Below are positions 1-11,900 of a stretch of 64,000 nucleotides of DNA, in pieces; positions within the stretch are counted from its first letter, which is position 1; every line of letters begins with the position of its first letter. Location of the stretch: NCBI GenBank assembly GCA_964036665.1, contig OZ038532.1, positions 11,736,537 to 11,800,536 of the forward strand, written 5' to 3'. Position numbers and translations under genes: made by a program. This stretch comes from Gordius sp. MW1. Its lineage: Eukaryota > Nematomorpha > Gordioida > Gordea > Gordiidae. The notes beneath the pieces were generated by a model, which worked only from the letters and a program-made list of their open reading frames with translations, ran no database searches and was not told the DNA's origin.

Positions 1-426
1 TTATAGTTCTTCCACGTATTCTTTAGCGTTTCGTATCAAGTTCGGGGTTTATAAACCCTTTTTTTTCAAAAAATACTTTTCTTTCGAGAACCATCACAAG
101 TGGACGATGTTGCCTGGCGATATCTTCTACCGGTATTACTTTGCAATCCTTGATACTCCATATTTTGTCGTATGAGCAATTAGTCATTTTGACAAAAATG
201 CTTCCCACTTCTATAAGTCACAACGTGATATTAGTGTTTTTGAAAATAGGTGTTAAATATCCCCACGTCGTATGTCTGAGATATATGGATAACTTTTTCC
301 CTTCTTTGTTCTTCAGACCATGCCCATAGCCTCCATGATTGCGTTCATACCCGAGGCGATCTTTCCCTACGTGAGCGTTGAAATCAGCCTCAATAACACT
401 AGTCTACAAATTTTGACTTTGTGATT
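1..426 (-). mobile_element. RTE-type LINE endonuclease fragment, C-terminal half (broken)
   Basis: Read on the minus strand, this stretch encodes the second half of an apurinic-type endonuclease domain as found in RTE-clade non-LTR retrotransposons. Recognisable pieces are a DFNAHVGKDRLGYERN-like catalytic stretch (about 400-340) followed by HGGYGHG, and near 150-90 a DCKVIP...ARQHRPLVM motif that closes the domain. Stops and frame changes interrupt it, so it is a dead copy. The matching N-terminal half lies at 3758-4270 in the same orientation; the two were separated by the insertion at 427-3757. The reverse-transcriptase part would lie left of the window. The clade is assigned from recalled motifs, not a search. 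Confidence 0.7.
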
Positions 427-468
427 CCATCCTGCAATCAGACCAATAATCCTGATAGAGAATTTTTT

Positions 469-1107
469 ACTATTCCTGGGAATAGTATTTTTTTTATTTT
501 ACGGACCTCCCCCAAAAATGGAGGCCTGTTTTAATTATCAAATTTGTAAAACTACTATTACTAGAATTTATTAACACTACCACTAAGACTTTATTAACAC
601 TAAAGAATTTCTACTCTTTCTACTGTCTATTCGTTTTACAATTCGGTTTAAATAGTAATAACAATAATGATGTATGATGTAGGATGTTGATAACAAATAA
701 AATGGTAGCGTACAACAATAATACATAGATATAGAGATCATTGGTGAGGGGCGTAAATAAAGATGGCGCTAAATAAATATGGCGCACAGTAAACATAAAC
801 AACGCCGCTAACAACTAACAATTAACGAAATTAACAACCATCATCGGGGGGGGGGGGAATAGAAGATGTAGTAAGTATGAAGGTGGTAAGCAATACAATG
901 GGGGCTTTAGAAGAATCAAACTAACACGAGATGACCGTGACCTTGGATGGGGTATATTTTTACGACCATCTATTAAATCTATTTTTAACTCTCCCTAAGA
1001 GAAAGAAGGGTATTTAAAACTGAAAAAGGAGGGAATCTAAAACAAAGCGCCTCCAACTGGATCAAACTAAAAATTAAGGGGGGAAAACAGGGAGTAGTGA
1101 TACCACA
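469..1107. repeat. Direct repeat, left copy (~640 bp), of inserted element
   Basis: Sequence from ACTATTCCTGGGAATAGT (an 18-base palindrome) to GGGAGTAGTGATACCAC is repeated almost identically at 2029-2936. It contains an 11-base poly-G run near 847, a purine-rich stretch around 1010-1095 and no coding potential. The two copies flank a 0.9 kb internal segment like long terminal repeats. They do not have canonical TG...CA ends. Confidence 0.7.
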
Positions 1108-2028
1108 CCTACCCCTTTTCCCAAAATTAACTCTACCCCTGTCTCGTGAGGGTTAAAGCCGCCAACGGAGGTATTAAGACTTCGACTTTTTGACACCGAC
1201 ATTGACCTTGACAATCACATTGACACCGACATTAGCATTGACCTAGATATTGACGTTGATTGACACTACTTCCCGACACTCAAGAATTTTGTTCCTCATA
1301 ACCGAGGATGACTCATTGACTGAGTTCAGTGCCCCAAAAACCAAGGATGACTCAATGAGTTCAGAGCCTTATAAACCCGAGGTTGACTCTATGAGCCGGT
1401 CTAGTAGTACAATTGCTAACCAAAAAATCTCCGTCAATTCCTTCCTTCAAAAAAATTTTCTGCCGTTTCCTTCCTTCCAAATCTTAATATCATTCACTTT
1501 ACAAAAATTGTCCTTTCCCTCTACATTCCTTCCTTCAAAATCTTAATACCATTCCATTTACAAAAATAGCCAAATAATATTCAAAGAAACGCGCGGGGGT
1601 TTTGGTTTAATATTGATTACTAACAATATAATCGTCATACAATTAATATATGTAAATCATTCAAGTAAACTATCTTAAAATAATATTAAATGGCACAATA
1701 AGAAACTAGGCTTCTATTTAAATCATTTGTTTTCAGTGGGTTTGAATTCAATTTTACCAGACATTACGAATTTTAATTTTCAGAATTCCCAAATGTTGCT
1801 TTCGAATCACTTCATTGAATATTTGCTAAGAAAGAATATTAATTCCCAAAATATATTTCATTTTTTGAACATGATTAACTTTCCTTTTAAGACGATCGTT
1901 CTGTTGTTAGTTAGTTGCTCGAATAATTAGTGTGAATATATTTTCCTTTTGTCTTGCCACCGGAATCAGGATATTGGAATTTCCATTGCGGGCGCGGCTT
2001 TAGTATTTTGTTCTGACACCAATCTACT
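1108..2028. other. Internal segment between the two ~640 bp direct repeats
   Basis: About 920 bases without a credible gene. It holds a cryptic hexamer array of ATTGAC/ACCGAC type at about 1190-1262, degenerate repeats around GATGACTCA at 1305-1395, and duplicated TTCCTTCC tracts at 1440-1545. The remainder is AT-rich. A short open frame at 1250-1546 is explained by these simple repeats and is not called as a gene. Confidence 0.5.
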
Positions 2029-2936
2029 ATTCCTGGGAATAGTATTTTTTTATTTTACGGACCTCCCCCAAAAAGGGAGGCCTGTTTTTATTATCAAATT
2101 TGTAAAACTATTATTACTAGAATTTATTAACACTACCACTAAGACTTTATTAACACTAAAGAATTTTTACTCTTTCTACTGACTATTCGTTTTACAATTC
2201 GGTTTAAATAGTAATAACAATAATGATGTATGATGGAGGATGTTGATAACAAATAAAATGGTAGCGTACAACAATAATACATAGATATAGAGATCACTTC
2301 TGTTCAAAATCTAATATGATCAAAATGTAATACAGGCAAGAATTGCTTATGCGCATGCGCAGTTATAACCCTCCGCGTTTGGTAAGTTTTCTAATATTAT
2401 TATCTTTTATTTTGTAAATATTATTATAGTTTATTTTGTAAATTTCATGTAATATAGGCTAAATGTAATATAGGCAAGGGTTAGGGTTAGATTTAGTGAT
2501 TTATTTGATAAAATGTAGTTCTTTTTACATTTTGGCACTCGTACACTTTGAACCAGATTCATAGAGATCATTGGTGAGGGGCGTAAATAAAGATGGCGCT
2601 AAATAAATATGGCGCACAGTAAACATAAACAACGCCGCTAACAACTAACAATTAACGAAATTAACAACCATCATCGGGGGGGGGGGGGAATAGAAGATGT
2701 AGTAAGTATGAAGGTGGTAAGCAATACAATGGGGGCTTTAAAAGAATCAAACTAACACGAGATCACCGTGACCTTGGATGGGGTATATTTTTACGATCAT
2801 CTATTAAATCTATTTTTAACTCTCCCTAAGAGAATTAAGGGTATTTAAAACTGGAAAAGGAGGGAATTTAAAACAAAGCGCCTCCAACTGGATTAAACTA
2901 AAAATTAAGGGGGGGGAAACAGGGAGTAGTGATACC
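2029..2936. repeat. Direct repeat, right copy, carrying a 256 bp MITE
   Basis: Second copy of the 469-1107 repeat, near-identical apart from a 266-base addition at 2299 (a MITE plus its target duplication). It includes a 12-base poly-G run near 2677. It ends at GTGATACCAC, immediately before the palindrome arm that starts at 2937. Confidence 0.7.
2299..2554. mobile_element. MITE with imperfect TIRs and 10 bp target duplication
   Basis: Comparison with the sister repeat at about 724-735 gives an exact empty site. ATAGAGATCA occurs once there, but on both sides of this 256-base block here (2289-2298 and 2555-2564). The ends are imperfect inverted repeats (CTTCTGTTCAAA versus GAATCTGGTTCAAA when inverted). 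A 9-10 bp duplication points to a Mutator-type (MULE) MITE by established rules; that assignment is inference. The interior carries a short GGGTTAGGGTTAG stretch shared with 35.3 kb. Confidence 0.65.
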
Positions 2937-3718
2937 ACAGCGCTGATCCAAATATGTTTTTAGTTTTTTCTCAAAACCTCTAGTTTTTGAGATAAATAAT
3001 GTTATAAGTGTAAAAAAGGCGTTTTGGGGGTATTTTGAAGTAGAATACCAACGCCATTTTAAATTTATATTAAAAAACATTAGTGTTTTTGTGTAAATTT
3101 AAGTCTCATCTCCCCTTGTATTAATTTATTTTTTTCATTTCATCTCTATATTTAAATCTATACGCGTTTACGTGAACCCCTTCCCCTTATCAAAATTCGT
3201 CCCACTATGTCTGAAAAAAGGAGTTCATTAGAGTTCATATCATTTTCATACTGCACACGCGCTGTTTACTAACACATCTCTCTCTCTCTTTCTCCATCTC
3301 TTTCACTCCCGCCTCCATATCTATCCAAGCACACATGAAGGGGGCGGGAGTGGAGGAGAGAGAGGAGAGTATGTGAAGGGAGAGAGATATGTGTTGGTAA
3401 ACAGCGCGTGTGTAGTATGAACTCTAATGTACTCCTTTTTCCAGACGTTGTGGTACGAATTTTGATAAGGGGAAGGGGTTCACGTAAACGCGTAATAATT
3501 TAAATATAGAGGTGAAATAAAAAAAATAAATTAATACAAGGGGAGATGAGACTTAAATTTACAAAAAAACACTAATTTTTTTCAATATAAATTCAAAATG
3601 GCGTTGGTATTCTACTTCAAAATACCCCAAAAACGTCATTTTTTACACCTATATTATTATTTATCTCAAAAACTAGAGGTTTTGAGAAAAAACTAAAAAC
3701 ATATTTGTGATCAGCGCA
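2937..3718. repeat. Long palindrome (foldback arms) of element C
   Basis: The left arm starts at GCGCTGATC plus CAAATATGTTTTTAG; the right arm ends CTAAAAACATATTTG plus TGATCAGCGC. Arms can be followed inward for roughly 380 bases each, through matching blocks such as CTCTAGTTTTTGAG and its inverse and ACGCGCTGTTTAC and its inverse, to a centre near 3330 flanked by CT/GA-rich microsatellite DNA. The DNA could extrude as a near-perfect hairpin. It has no coding capacity. Confidence 0.75.
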
Positions 3719-3757
3719 AAATTCTCTATCTGGATTATTGGTCCGATTGCAGGATGG

Positions 3758-4270
3758 TTTTTTTGTAGACGTGTAATTAGTCTTTTTTCCTGTCGGATTC
3801 CTTGTGTTTCATTTACCAAGGAATCGAAGAATATGTTTATCTCTGATTCCAAACACCCAATTTGGGGAGTATACGCGCACATAACGGTTAGGAGGCCCCC
3901 TTGATCTGCAATCTTCACCCACATTAACCTGTCGGAACAACCCTTGACTTCCACCACCTCTTGAACGATTCGCTTAAAACGATACCGACCCCGTACGATT
4001 TGGTGATCTACTGTAGAATAGTTTGTTTCCTTCTCCTAACTGCCAAGCTTTGGTTCCGTTCCACCTGGTCCTTGTAGGCAGGTGATGTGTACCTTTCTTC
4101 TTTTTAGCATTTGTGCGACCTCGCTCTTTCCCGTCAACGTGCCCACATTCATTGAAACTATAATAAGATTGGAGTTGGTTTTTACAACCTGTTTTCTAGC
4201 TGACGCCAACCCTCCACTTTTTGCCCACGGATTTGGGAATGTCAAAGGTAGTGTTGTTATTAATTATTAA
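3758..4270 (-). mobile_element. RTE-type LINE endonuclease fragment, N-terminal half (broken)
   Basis: On the minus strand the translation shows an NVGTLTGKS...MLKRRKV..TCLQ stretch (about 4165-4080), the usual start of the endonuclease domain in RTE elements, then KGCSDRLMWVKI...LTVMCAYTPQIGC (about 3960-3850), the domain core. At least one frame change separates them near 4036. The sequence runs up to the foldback insertion at 3757 and would continue at 426. Not a host gene; related animal 'craniofacial development protein 2-like' annotations usually reflect this element. Confidence 0.7.
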
Positions 4271-7200
4271 TAAAATAAAGATCCAGTTTTCTTATCTAAG
4301 TCGTTTCTGTTTGATGACTCAGGTTTAAAGTAATTTAGTTATCCATCCGAGAAGATGCTGGACGATTTAGGACTTTCCTATTTTATCGTCTTAGACTAGG
4401 CAGCAAATATTTTAGTCATTCGCTTGTCGCATTTGCGATGCACACTTAGAGGAACAAGTCAGGCATCCATTGGGCAAACAAATTCAAATATGCTAAACCC
4501 TAAAGGATCATGAAATCCCGATGTGGATTTATATGCACACCGATGGCCGTTAGTTTCCTGGAGCAATGGCTTACACCTTAAGTGAGACTTTACCTGCAAC
4601 GACCTTTTGATCCCTTTACCAATAGCAATAATTCTCTATTCGTCGCCGAGTGGGGACGCAACCAATACATAGCTTTCTCAGGTTCTAATATTTTTATTCC
4701 ATTTGTCACTTCGTATTTAAGCACGGTTTTAGGAAGACGTTTTCGCCCTCAGCATTTTTTTTCCATTATAATTATTTCCAATAGCTGTTTGTCACACTAA
4801 GCTGGTCAACTTCTTTAAATATTTGGATGAGGGGTGATGCTCGGTTATCCAGGCCTGACAGCCGTGCTGACGATGTGATATATTTTTCTTCTTTTGAAGG
4901 AAAGTGCTAAAGCGGGATTTGAGCCAACGAGTCATGTTCAAAGACTAAGCATATACCTTCTACGCCTTCACGCCCCTCTCTATATTTCCATTATATTTAA
5001 TCTAAAAATATTGAAAAATATTTTTCATTGTTATCAACGATTTTTTATTAAGGTTTGTTTCAGAGCAGCGGCCTATGGTCAAACTGGCTAATCAGGCGCA
5101 ATTAACTTATTATTTAACGTAGCCAGTCTTAAATCCTCTCGAAACGGGTAGATCTTCAAGCGGCCTGTAGAGGCTCTATGTCGCTATTCGTGCCGTCGTA
5201 CGAAGAAGATGAAAAAAAGCGATCGTCGTCGTCATGCAATCGTTGCTAAAGCGACCCATGACGCCCGAACGAATAGGAGGCGGCGGCTGCTGGGTATAAC
5301 CTGGAAGGATGTAACGGTCTTCGACGACCAGATGGTAATGGCCACGTGAAAAGCGGGGATCCGGGTAAGCGGAAACTACGGAGGCGAAAGATGGCCGCTA
5401 ATAAATGCGTATTCGCATGCGTGTGAAAAGGGAGTGTATCGTGTGCGTTTTTAAAGAGGGTGGTGTCCTGCAAATGCAGCCATAACCCCGATTTTAGAAA
5501 TTAAAAAAGAACATCTGCCTTAGGTTAGTGGTGGAACCGAATTATAAAATTTTATGTATTGGGTATAAATTGAGCAGTTTTTAACAAATCAACTTTGTCT
5601 TATAAATTGAAATATGGCAATTTCTAAAATACTCAAACTAGATTAAAAAGGAAATTCAATTTTAATATTCTCGCAGACCCATACTTAACTTATAATCTAC
5701 ATATTCGGGCTTAACCCTAATAAAATATCGTAATAAATTATTATATAGCTTCGAAATTATAAAACTTTATGCTCACCTATGAAGGAGAGACTAGGACAGA
5801 TAAAATTCGATCGAAGGTTAAAAATTATAAATTGCATAGCAATTAAAAATAAATTAAGCAGGTCGGTTTTGAATTATAAATCAAAAAATTTGGGTCAGGT
5901 TATGGTTAAAATATATTGACTTTTTTCCACTTAGGTTATAGCTCAACAAAATATAAAGGCTAATTAAATTAATTTAGAAATGCTGTTACTTTAACATGTT
6001 TCTCGATTTAAAAGTTCAGTGTGATTTAGGTTGTATTTTATGATCGGGTTATGTTGGGTGCCGGTGATAATATAGATAGGGTTGGGTTAAATTTGGTTGA
6101 AATTGAATACATTTTTGGGTTGCTTCGAAGTAAGATCGAAAAAATGGACTTTAGGATGATTTTAGCTTCTAAGTGTCTTAATAATAAGGAATTTAAAGTA
6201 CTTTAAATTTTGGGCTAAAAAATCGACTTTGCATGAGTCTTGTCTAAGATGGGATCATAAATTTGTAAGAGAGCTTATAAAATTCCAAATTAAAAGTTTC
6301 ACGCTACATTTTCTTTGAGTAGGTACAAAAGTGTAATATTTAATAATACAAATTACAAAAGTATGTTATACTAATGTTAATTTCAAATATAATGCTGTAT
6401 ACCTATTGTTTATATATTTTATTCTAATAGAATAAACAAAAACTTAAAAACTCGACTATAAGACGTCTTACATTTAGTGAAGGAGACAAGGGCTATATTT
6501 TTACCGGGGTCATATATTCACGTCCCCTTAAATAAGTTTGTCATCTATATTTATTTTGCCTTCAAGTTTTAATAAGAAATGTATTTTATTAAGGCACATA
6601 ATGGGCAAGAAAAATATTTGGGTTAACTCTTATTACAAAAGAATTATGGCAATAGGATTTTTCGGGCCGAAAGCAAATTTCTCAAATTTAACAATTACTT
6701 AAAAATAACTTTCTTCAACTTTTAACAAATTTTATTTTTAAAATAATCGCCATTTTTATATGATATAATTGTAGATATATAATTTTGAGGATTTAAATCA
6801 TCTTTAAACGAACATAAAGTGCAATAGTCACTCTGGGACTATCATTTCCTTTTCGCCCATTTATTAATTAAGCATGATGCATAAATGCTGAACAAAAACT
6901 AACTTTGTATGTTCCTTTAGCTTTAAAAAGCAATGTCAGCCCAAAGGAAATTGTTGAACAAACTAATTTTAGCCTCAAATTTAGGTTATTATAAATTTTT
7001 ATATAAAACTTTATAGGCTATAAAAAATTATCAATATTTTTGCAACTAATAAAGCATATGCACTTAAAATATTTACACTTTTTTTGTTTTAAATAAGAGA
7101 AGACACTAGCCCCATTTGAAGATCACCTTGACCCGGAGAATTTTTCAAGGTTATGCTGATTGTCTTTTGTTTGAGATCCTCCTATAGTAAATTATTACCT

Positions 7201-8112
7201 GCCTGCTATAATATTTTTTACTCTAATAAACTTGTGGACTAGAACATTTTTGTGAATAAAGTTGATAAAAAATATGAAAACTTATTTCATTGCCTTTTTG
7301 ATTTTTCAAGGTAGTGATGATAGGGCATCAAGTGAATTGTTTTCAATATAAACTTTTTCCGATAGATCCAATACCTTTATATAGCAGAAATAATGATGAC
7401 TTGGTGGATAAAGTTAAAACGTGTGATTTATTTACGTTAATTTTTGGGATTGGGCAAACTACACCTTTTATGTATAGTAAATAGATGCTATTATAATTAA
7501 TTTTTAGAAAATTCATATCGCTCTATAAATTTTTTTAATATTCTCATATTCTTTTGATTATGGGACAAAATAAATTACCTGTCGGAACGAGAAAAGTTTA
7601 ACTCAAAAACCCAAATAAAGTGTGATATTTTTACAGAAATTAACATTTCAAGGATTAGCATATAAAAAAAGAGTAGCTTAGATATTTTCAAATTTGAATT
7701 TAATGGACAGTAAAAGGAGACAAAGTATATACGGCACTGATGTTCAATTAAAATGAATTAACGATGAATTAAATAAAAATAGAAAAGAATTTAACCTTAT
7801 TTTGTATCACGCAGAGGGACATTGACTAAATATGATCTGATATAGCTTATAAATATTAATAAATCAATCGGTGACATGTATTTGAACAACTAGGGCCATC
7901 AAAGGTTAAAGAGTAAATATGCATAACGTTATTTCCGACCCAAATTACATTTACTACAGTTGCTTTATTGCATCAGTCCTATATTCCGATCCACCTATTC
8001 CCACTATTCGTTTTAAGGTAAAATTATGCTTATGATGATTTACATAGCTAAAAATGTTGTCAATATATTAAAATATCTCATAAAAAATGTGGGGTGGGAA
8101 AGGGGCTGCAGG
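4271..8112. other. Gene-free AT-rich stretch
   Basis: No credible gene was found. 4271-5500 is mixed-composition unique DNA, possibly the 5' end of the RTE copy; its short open frames match nothing I recognise. 5500-8112 is AT-rich with stops in all frames. The one notable motif is AAATTGCATAGCAATTAAAA at about 5830-5850, which equals the 3' hairpin of the Helentron-like elements at 36.8 and 50.8 kb and may mark a decayed copy. Confidence 0.5.
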
Positions 8113-8802
8113 TGGAGACCTGCAAAATGAAATTTTTTCTGTCAGAGCCCGGCCCGAGCCCGACTTCTTCATTTTAATTTGCCGAGCCCGGCCCTAGCCC
8201 GAAAGACTTTTTTATTTTTGGCGTGACCCGAGCCCGATCCGATTTTTCCAATAAAACTTTTGAAATTTTTTTGTTTGAAAATTATTTCACCAATTAAATA
8301 TAAAATGCAGTAGATTGATATTATTTGTAATTACAACTAAGATAAGTTTAAAATAAAAAAATCCATTTTCACTCGTTACAATTTATTTAGCTTTGAAACT
8401 AAAAATATAACTTTAAAAAATATATTTTATTTAACAGTTCCTTATAATTTTTTTTTGAAATATTTACCTATCTTATTTCTTAAGTTCTAACAGCTACTAT
8501 GAATATATTTAAATACTAGAATAAGATTCGCAATTCAGGTCAGTTATATTATAAATGACAGGGGAAAAAGCTGAAGTTTGGAATCTATATAATGTACGCT
8601 GTGTGAAGATAATTATTGTCAAGTTGAGTTTGTTTAAATCATATTTTATCAAAGATTAGTTTGCTTTAGTTTAATTTGGGCCTCGGGATCGGGTCGGGCC
8701 TAGGCCCGATTATTTTTTAAATATTCTGCCCGAGCTCGGCTCCAAATCCGATCGGGTTGAGTCGGGCCGGGCTCGGTCCGGGTCGGGTAGCTGCAGGAGC
8801 GA
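8113..8802. mobile_element. Non-autonomous hAT-like element with GC-rich subterminal repeats
   Basis: The left end TGGAGACCTGCAAAATGAAA and the following GAGCCCGGCCCGAGCCCG array match the inverted right end of the element at 12508-13236. The right end carries the complementary GGGCCGGGCTCGG array up to CTGCAGGAGCGA. The middle is AT-rich and non-coding. GCTGCAGG occurs at 8105-8112 and again at 8790-8797, so the right boundary is ambiguous: this is either an 8-base target duplication or part of the terminal repeat. Superfamily is inferred from relatives with clear 8-base duplications. Confidence 0.6.
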
Positions 8803-8854
8803 GTTAGAAAAGTGTCCCTAACCATTTTTATAGGAAATAATACAATCACCTCTG

Positions 8855-8960
8855 CCCATGGGCGTAGCTAGGTTTTGGATTGGGGGGGGGGCAAAAAGGT
8901 TAAAAGTTCAATTAGAGGGGAGCAAAACATAAATTTTTTAATTTTTCAAAGTTTTTGCAT
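8855..8960. repeat. GGGCGTAGCTAGG-type dispersed repeat fragment
   Basis: ATGGGCGTAGCTAGGTTTTG at 8858 is followed by an 11-base G run and AGAGGGGAGCAAAACATAA. The same arrangement recurs near 42.06, 42.83, 44.43 and 55.29 kb, and in decayed form near 9.97, 19.46 and 30.61 kb. It appears to be one end of a small DNA-transposon family, best seen whole at 44432-44592. Confidence 0.5.
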
Positions 8961-11900
8961 TGAAAATTTTTTTTTTCGAAATGGCGGCTGTGCCCTTGAA
9001 AATGCTTGTTATTAATTATATTTTATTTCTTATTACAATGGAAACTCTTAGTAAATCCTCAAAAATTTTCCTTAATTCATCAGCCAATAAAAGAGCCATT
9101 ATAATTTAATTCAAAACCATCAATTTATGGGTCATTGAATCCATAAATTAAGGGTAGATATCATAAAAGTTAACACATTTATAAAAATATGCGTTCATTT
9201 ATATTTTATTTATTCACTAAATTAATAAATATATGGAAGTAAATAAATATTATTTTCGAGCAAATTATATAAAGAGCTAACAAGTTTTAAAAATTGTTTT
9301 TCTGTCGAAGCATATGCTAGTGACTATAGTCAATTCAATAAATTTTATATTCTCGCAATTTATTTTTGAGGTGATAATAGTTATGTATGTGCAATTTTCT
9401 ATTTTTTACTCACGATTTTTAATGTTTTTGATTACATGATTTTCAATTATATTTTAATTTTATTAGAATGATTATCAGTTTGATGGATTTAATCGTGTAG
9501 TAAAAGGTTTATTAATTAGATGCAAATATAAAAACTTATAATAATATGATTGTCCGATTTGAATAGAGGGTATTTAAAGAAATATTTACCTTACTAATAG
9601 CGACCCTGGCAAAAATTATAATTATACATTTTATTAAATAAAACAAAAATAGCATGAAATTTTTAGAATTACATCATGTTTTAAATCCCTTTGAAAAAAA
9701 CTTAACTATATGGTAAAGATAACTATAACTCGTATAAGTTAAATTTCGCAAAACGCAGCTTAATTTTTTTGAACTTATACTTATTTTAATAGATTTTAGC
9801 GTCCCAAAAATGATTAATATTTACAACATTGTTCTATTAAAAAACGATAAAATTAATAAAATAAAGAGTTGATTTTGATTTGTTCTGTCTAACTTTATTT
9901 ATATTTTTTTGAGATTTGTTTACTTTTTCCTATAAAATCATTATAATAAATATACATGCTAAAACATGTGTGTAGCCAAGATATTCGTATGGGGGAGGGA
10001 GGGAATTGCCAAAACAATTTTTAACAATTTTTTATATAATAAAGATCAAGCCGACCCGCTCGTTCTATGGGGCCGGCCCGGACAAGTGTTTCAATTTAAA
10101 TTTTCGGGCAGGCCCGCATGGGTAGCAACATACAATATTTAGACAAATCGGGCTTTAGGATATTTTTTGAATAGTGGATTTTTATTTACGTGTATTGTTT
10201 TGTCACTCTTCTATTTGATGATATGATTGGATTAATCGTAGTTATTATACAATTAAATCAAAAATCAACTTTAGGACTTTTCAAAAAGGTAACGAAATTG
10301 CTGTTAAAATCTTAAAAATCATCATTTCGTTTTCGGGCCTGTGATTTCTAATAATTGGGGCATAATCGAGCAGACTCCTAAAAAGGTTGGGGCATGCAAT
10401 TTAGTTATAAAATCGGACAAACAAACTTGATCTCTGACAAAGACATAAAATCGGTATATTATAAAAATAGTCAATATAGAACAATATTAATTTTTTTTGT
10501 CCAGCCATTGTCTATTTAGGATTTACCTGAATTGGGAGCATTTAACATGTTGATAATGCCAATTCATTCAATATATGTTTTGATTTTTTAAATAAGTTTT
10601 TCAATATCCTGTTTATGGAAAAACTTCGCTCATTTGTGCATGTGGTTTTGGGGAGACAAAAAAGTGTCTTTATGTTAGTGCGGCTTTATAATTTTCAAAG
10701 TTTTTCTTCGGACAATAGGTGTCTTGAATTTGAGACAAAGCAATACCAGAAATCAAATCTGATTTTAGGTTTGTGTGTGCTATTCAAATAACTATATTTC
10801 ATGCACATTAATTCACGGATCTTGCAAGACCAATATTTCAAATTTTGTTAGAACTTGTTTTTTATCGAAAATCCTTCAGTTAATTGTATATTGAAAAAAT
10901 AAGCAAAGAGATAAATATTCTTAATTTATAACTCACTAAATTAATACCACTTTGAAAATTTTGCCTTTTGGTAAATAGAGGTTTTATGGATCAAACTGCA
11001 ATAACCTTAAGTTTCAAATATGAAACTCTTCGTCAAAACTGTTTCTTATAAATTTCATCCGAGTTGCAATATTATTTGCTACTTGAATTACTTATTGAAT
11101 GTCAAGATTTTTCCGAAATTGTTTGCATAGTTTTGTGGGCAATGTTCAAACAACTTTTTTAATGCAAGTGGTTGAATGTTATTGAAAATTAAATTTAAAC
11201 TAAAAAAGTATATGCAAATTTTTAATATATTTATGTGGCTTAGTTTAATAGGCAAAAAAGACTAAAATCCCTTCAATTCTTGAGTCGTCAGATCCCTCAC
11301 TGGAAAATAGGATGCACCCTGACGGCTCTTCTCCAGTCCCTTGGCAAAATGGCATGGGATTTTACTTGCATTTACTTATTTACTCCTTCCTATTTTAAAT
11401 ACTACCCTATCGCCACCGCAGAAGGGCTTAAAACTACAAAATAATCTGCCCTTTTGGCATCCAATATTTTTAACCTTGCTGTTGCCTTGTGCTCAGGTCC
11501 CTTCCGTAAACAGACAATGGATTTTTAAGAAATCGGAAAACGCTCACCGAAATCTAAAATTTACGCGTCCTTTTTACATAGGCAACAGCTAGGGATTCTT
11601 GTTGTGCGATACAACTTTAAATCCTACCTACTCTTGGCCTATTTTAGAAGATAATGATATAGATCTTTGTATTTAATCAATATGCCTTTTTTGTATTATG
11701 CTAACATATGTAACTATGTTTTCGTTAAAATAAACTTTTTAACGAAAAAAAATTCAAATGTTCGGCAATTAACCCCACTACACCACTTTATATACAACTG
11801 CTAAAGCTTACGAAATCATTAATCCTCTTTCCGTTTCCATTAATAATATACATCCACTCTAGCCATTACCTTATTTATTAATAAAAATTTACAGATTTAA

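Larger units (their letters stand above)
427..3757. mobile_element. Foldback element C with ~2.5 kb insert in its left arm
   Basis: The outer ends are inverted copies of each other: CCATCCTGCAATCAGACCAA at 427 is mirrored by the sequence ending at 3757, and both continue through a shared GATAGAGAATTTT stretch. On the right this runs straight into a long palindrome (2937-3718). On the left the same palindrome arm is displaced by an insert at about 467-2936. Both arms carry CACAAATATGTTTTTAG-like sequence, which is also found in foldback elements A, B and D of this window. No transposase ORF is visible, so it is non-autonomous. It interrupts an RTE endonuclease sequence. No clear target-site duplication was found. 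Superfamily is unknown. Confidence 0.65.

Noticed and set aside
2470-2492. GGGTTAGGGTTAG, telomere-like repeat (also ~35303)
   Set aside because: Only about two and a half repeats, inside a MITE; not a telomeric tract.
5246-5473. Arg/Pro-rich minus-strand open frame
   Set aside because: No recognisable motif, and neighbouring frames are equally open; not supported as a gene.
11341-11592. 83-codon open frame with hydrophobic N-terminus resembling a signal peptide
   Set aside because: No homology recognised, no splice or promoter context; length is within chance.
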